Assembly (NCBI GenBank): GCA_964527565.1
Contig: CAZGOY010000049.1
Coordinates: 1 to 22,706, forward strand
Source of the DNA: JAGXQV01 sp964527565
Lineage (GTDB): Bacteria; Pseudomonadota; Gammaproteobacteria; Burkholderiales; Sulfuricellaceae
Direction: 5' to 3'
DNA length: 22,706 nucleotides
Shown here: positions 21,790 to 22,706 of the stretch, one piece after another
How the letters are laid out: each line of letters begins with the position of its first letter
Position numbering within the stretch: position 1 is the stretch's first letter
Notes under the pieces: model-generated
What the model was told of the DNA's origin: nothing
Seen by the model: the letters and a program-made list of their open reading frames with translations, nothing else
The model's database searches: none
Made by a program: the position numbers and the translations under genes

Positions 21790-22116
21790 TCAAACGGCAC
21801 TGGCCTTCCCCAATTCGGAAAAGTTGCTGATTTTAACCGCACCATCGGGGAAGCGCGCCACGACCTCCAGTTCGCCGCCCATCGCCTCGATGTGGCTACG
21901 CAGAGTGGAAATATACATATCGGCACGCTTTTCGAGCTTGGCAATGGAAGGCTGCTGCACATGCAGCACCTCGGCCAGCATCTTCTGCGACAGGCCGCGC
22001 GCCTGGCGCAATTCGTTGAGGGGCATCTCGGCCAGCATGGCTCGTGCCTTGGACTCCGCGCGCGTGCGCGCTTCGGGCGACATTTGTGCGCGCAAATCAG
22101 AAAATTTCCTAGCCAT
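21790..22116 (-). CDS. HigA-like XRE-family antitoxin
   Basis: The 108-residue protein has an N-terminal Ala/Arg-rich helical stretch and an XRE helix-turn-helix at about 35-65 (LSQKMLAEVLHVQQPSIAKLEK). A C-terminal strand region (GGELEVVARFPDGAVKI) is typical of antitoxins paired with gp49/HigB-type toxins. It overlaps the toxin gene by 8 bases and comes second, the usual toxin-first HigBA order. It should neutralise the toxin and repress the shared promoter. Confidence 0.9.
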   Translation of the reverse strand: MARKFSDLRAQMSPEARTRAESKARAMLAEMPLNELRQARGLSQKMLAEVLHVQQPSIAKLEKRADMYISTLRSHIEAMGGELEVVARFPDGAVKISNFSELGKASAV

Positions 22117-22474
22117 CGATCAGCCCTTCCTTCCGAAGTTGCTTCAGGTGTTCATCGTAGAGCTGGTCGGCAATGGGAACGTGGACATCGTACCATCGGC
22201 CATCACCGGTCTTGTCGCCTCCGATCAGCAAAATTGCGCTACGCCGTGGATCGAACGCGTACAACGTGCGCAACGGCCTGCCGTCGTGCTGGGTGCGAAG
22301 TTCTCGCATATGGCCGTGCCTCGAACCGTTGATCCCGCTGCTGTGCGGAAAACCCAGGTTCGGCCCGCGTTCCTCCAGCAACCGAACGGAGGCCGCCAAG
22401 GAAACCTGCTCATCCCCGGACAGGCTACGCCACCAGCCGCCGAATTCATCGGTGTATTCAACATCCCAACTCAT
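22109..22474 (-). CDS. HigB/RelE-superfamily toxin (gp49-like)
   Basis: The 121-residue protein resembles the gp49/HigB-like branch of the RelE superfamily, ribosome-dependent or free mRNA endonucleases. HMRELRTQHDGRPLRTLYAFDPRRSAILLIGGDKTG (about 62-97) is the conserved central block, and YDEHLKQL is the typical C-terminal helix. The ATG at 22474 begins at the family N-terminus (MSWDVEYTDEF); an upstream ATG at 22531 would start before the predicted promoter. There is no Shine-Dalgarno sequence and the predicted transcript start is at or next to this ATG. Confidence 0.9.
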   Translation of the reverse strand: MSWDVEYTDEFGGWWRSLSGDEQVSLAASVRLLEERGPNLGFPHSSGINGSRHGHMRELRTQHDGRPLRTLYAFDPRRSAILLIGGDKTGDGRWYDVHVPIADQLYDEHLKQLRKEGLIDG

Positions 22475-22479
22475 GAAGC

Positions 22480-22509
22480 AAATATAGCCTTGAAGGAATA
22501 TTTCGTCAA
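22480..22509 (-). promoter_or_regulatory. Promoter and operator-like palindrome of the toxin-antitoxin pair
   Basis: On the minus strand TTGACG (22504-22509) and TATATT (22481-22486) are exactly 17 bases apart, 5 of 6 matches in each box. The spacer holds CCTTGAAGG (22488-22496), flanked by AAATAT (22480-22485) and ATATTT (22498-22503), an imperfect nested palindrome. Its place between the two boxes is what an autorepressing antitoxin would need. The toxin ATG starts 6 bases after the -10 box. Confidence 0.65.
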
Positions 22510-22551
22510 TGCAGGGAATAGGGGATGCCACTCATCGTTAACAATCCAAAT

Positions 22552-22660
22552 GGGTCAGACTCGGTTGATTCTCTAACGGCAAGGAAGCGCGGGGGTTTCA
22601 CTTCCGGCATAATGTCTTCCAATTCACTCTATGGGCGACGATATCAATCGAGTCTGACCC
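22552..22660. mobile_element. 109-bp inverted-repeat element, MITE-like
   Basis: The left end GGGTCAGACTCGGTTGAT (22552-22569) and the right end ATCAATCGAGTCTGACCC (22643-22660) are inverted copies with one mismatch over 18 bases. The 73-base interior has no coding capacity. Such ends resemble small non-autonomous or REP-associated transposase substrates. No clear target-site duplication is visible, and the flanking sequence to 22706 shows no gene. Confidence 0.6.
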
Positions 22661-22706
22661 TCATGTCGCTAAGTTAAGCTAAAAATCTGGGCCGACCGAG
22701 CCAAAA

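Overview
The window looks like the chromosome of a GC-rich betaproteobacterium, probably a respiratory or lithotrophic one of the Nitrosomonadales kind (Gallionella, Sulfuricella and Thiobacillus relatives). The reasons are the GC-rich third codon positions, the lptM-lysA operon divergent from cyaY, the tandem LpxL-type acyltransferases, and genes for hydrogenase maturation, anaerobic ubiquinone synthesis and probable nitric-oxide/oxygen biology. This placement is inferred from gene content; no rRNA or tRNA is present.

Region 1 (about 120-3410, minus strand) is a four-gene operon read from a plausible sigma70 promoter: a DUF2249 protein, a 12-helix membrane protein resembling NnrS or heme-copper-oxidase subunit I proteins, a nitronate-monooxygenase-family flavoenzyme, and UbiT. 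Region 2 (3525-8457, plus strand) is an operon joining an HD-GYP phosphodiesterase with a C-terminal hemerythrin domain to hypB and hypF. It couples a probable O2/NO-sensing, c-di-GMP-degrading protein to [NiFe]-hydrogenase assembly.

Region 3 (8588-16754, minus strand) is the most unusual part: about 8.2 kb of tightly packed signalling genes. In transcription order they encode a CheY-like receiver, a small cysteine-rich double-zinc-ribbon protein, a solitary GspE/PilB-type ATPase, a 1089-residue CHASE-PAS-PAS-kinase-REC-REC hybrid, two more receivers, and an HPt-REC-REC-GGDEF diguanylate cyclase. The first PAS domain of the kinase carries the FixL heme histidine and the regulatory arginine at the same spacing as in FixL, so it may sense O2. 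No other secretion or pilus genes accompany the ATPase.

Region 4 (16982-21690) holds housekeeping genes: lptM-lysA (minus), cyaY (plus), two LpxL-type acyltransferases translationally linked to an Sfp-type phosphopantetheinyl transferase (plus), and a small DUF2892 membrane protein (minus). Region 5 (21790-22706) is a HigB/HigA-type toxin-antitoxin pair with a near-consensus promoter lying directly against the toxin start codon, followed by a 109-bp inverted-repeat element that looks like a small non-autonomous mobile sequence.

Three palindromic repeat elements lie between genes at 31-55, 8525-8572 and 18789-18866. The last two are REP-like double palindromes. There is no CRISPR array, intact transposase or prophage.
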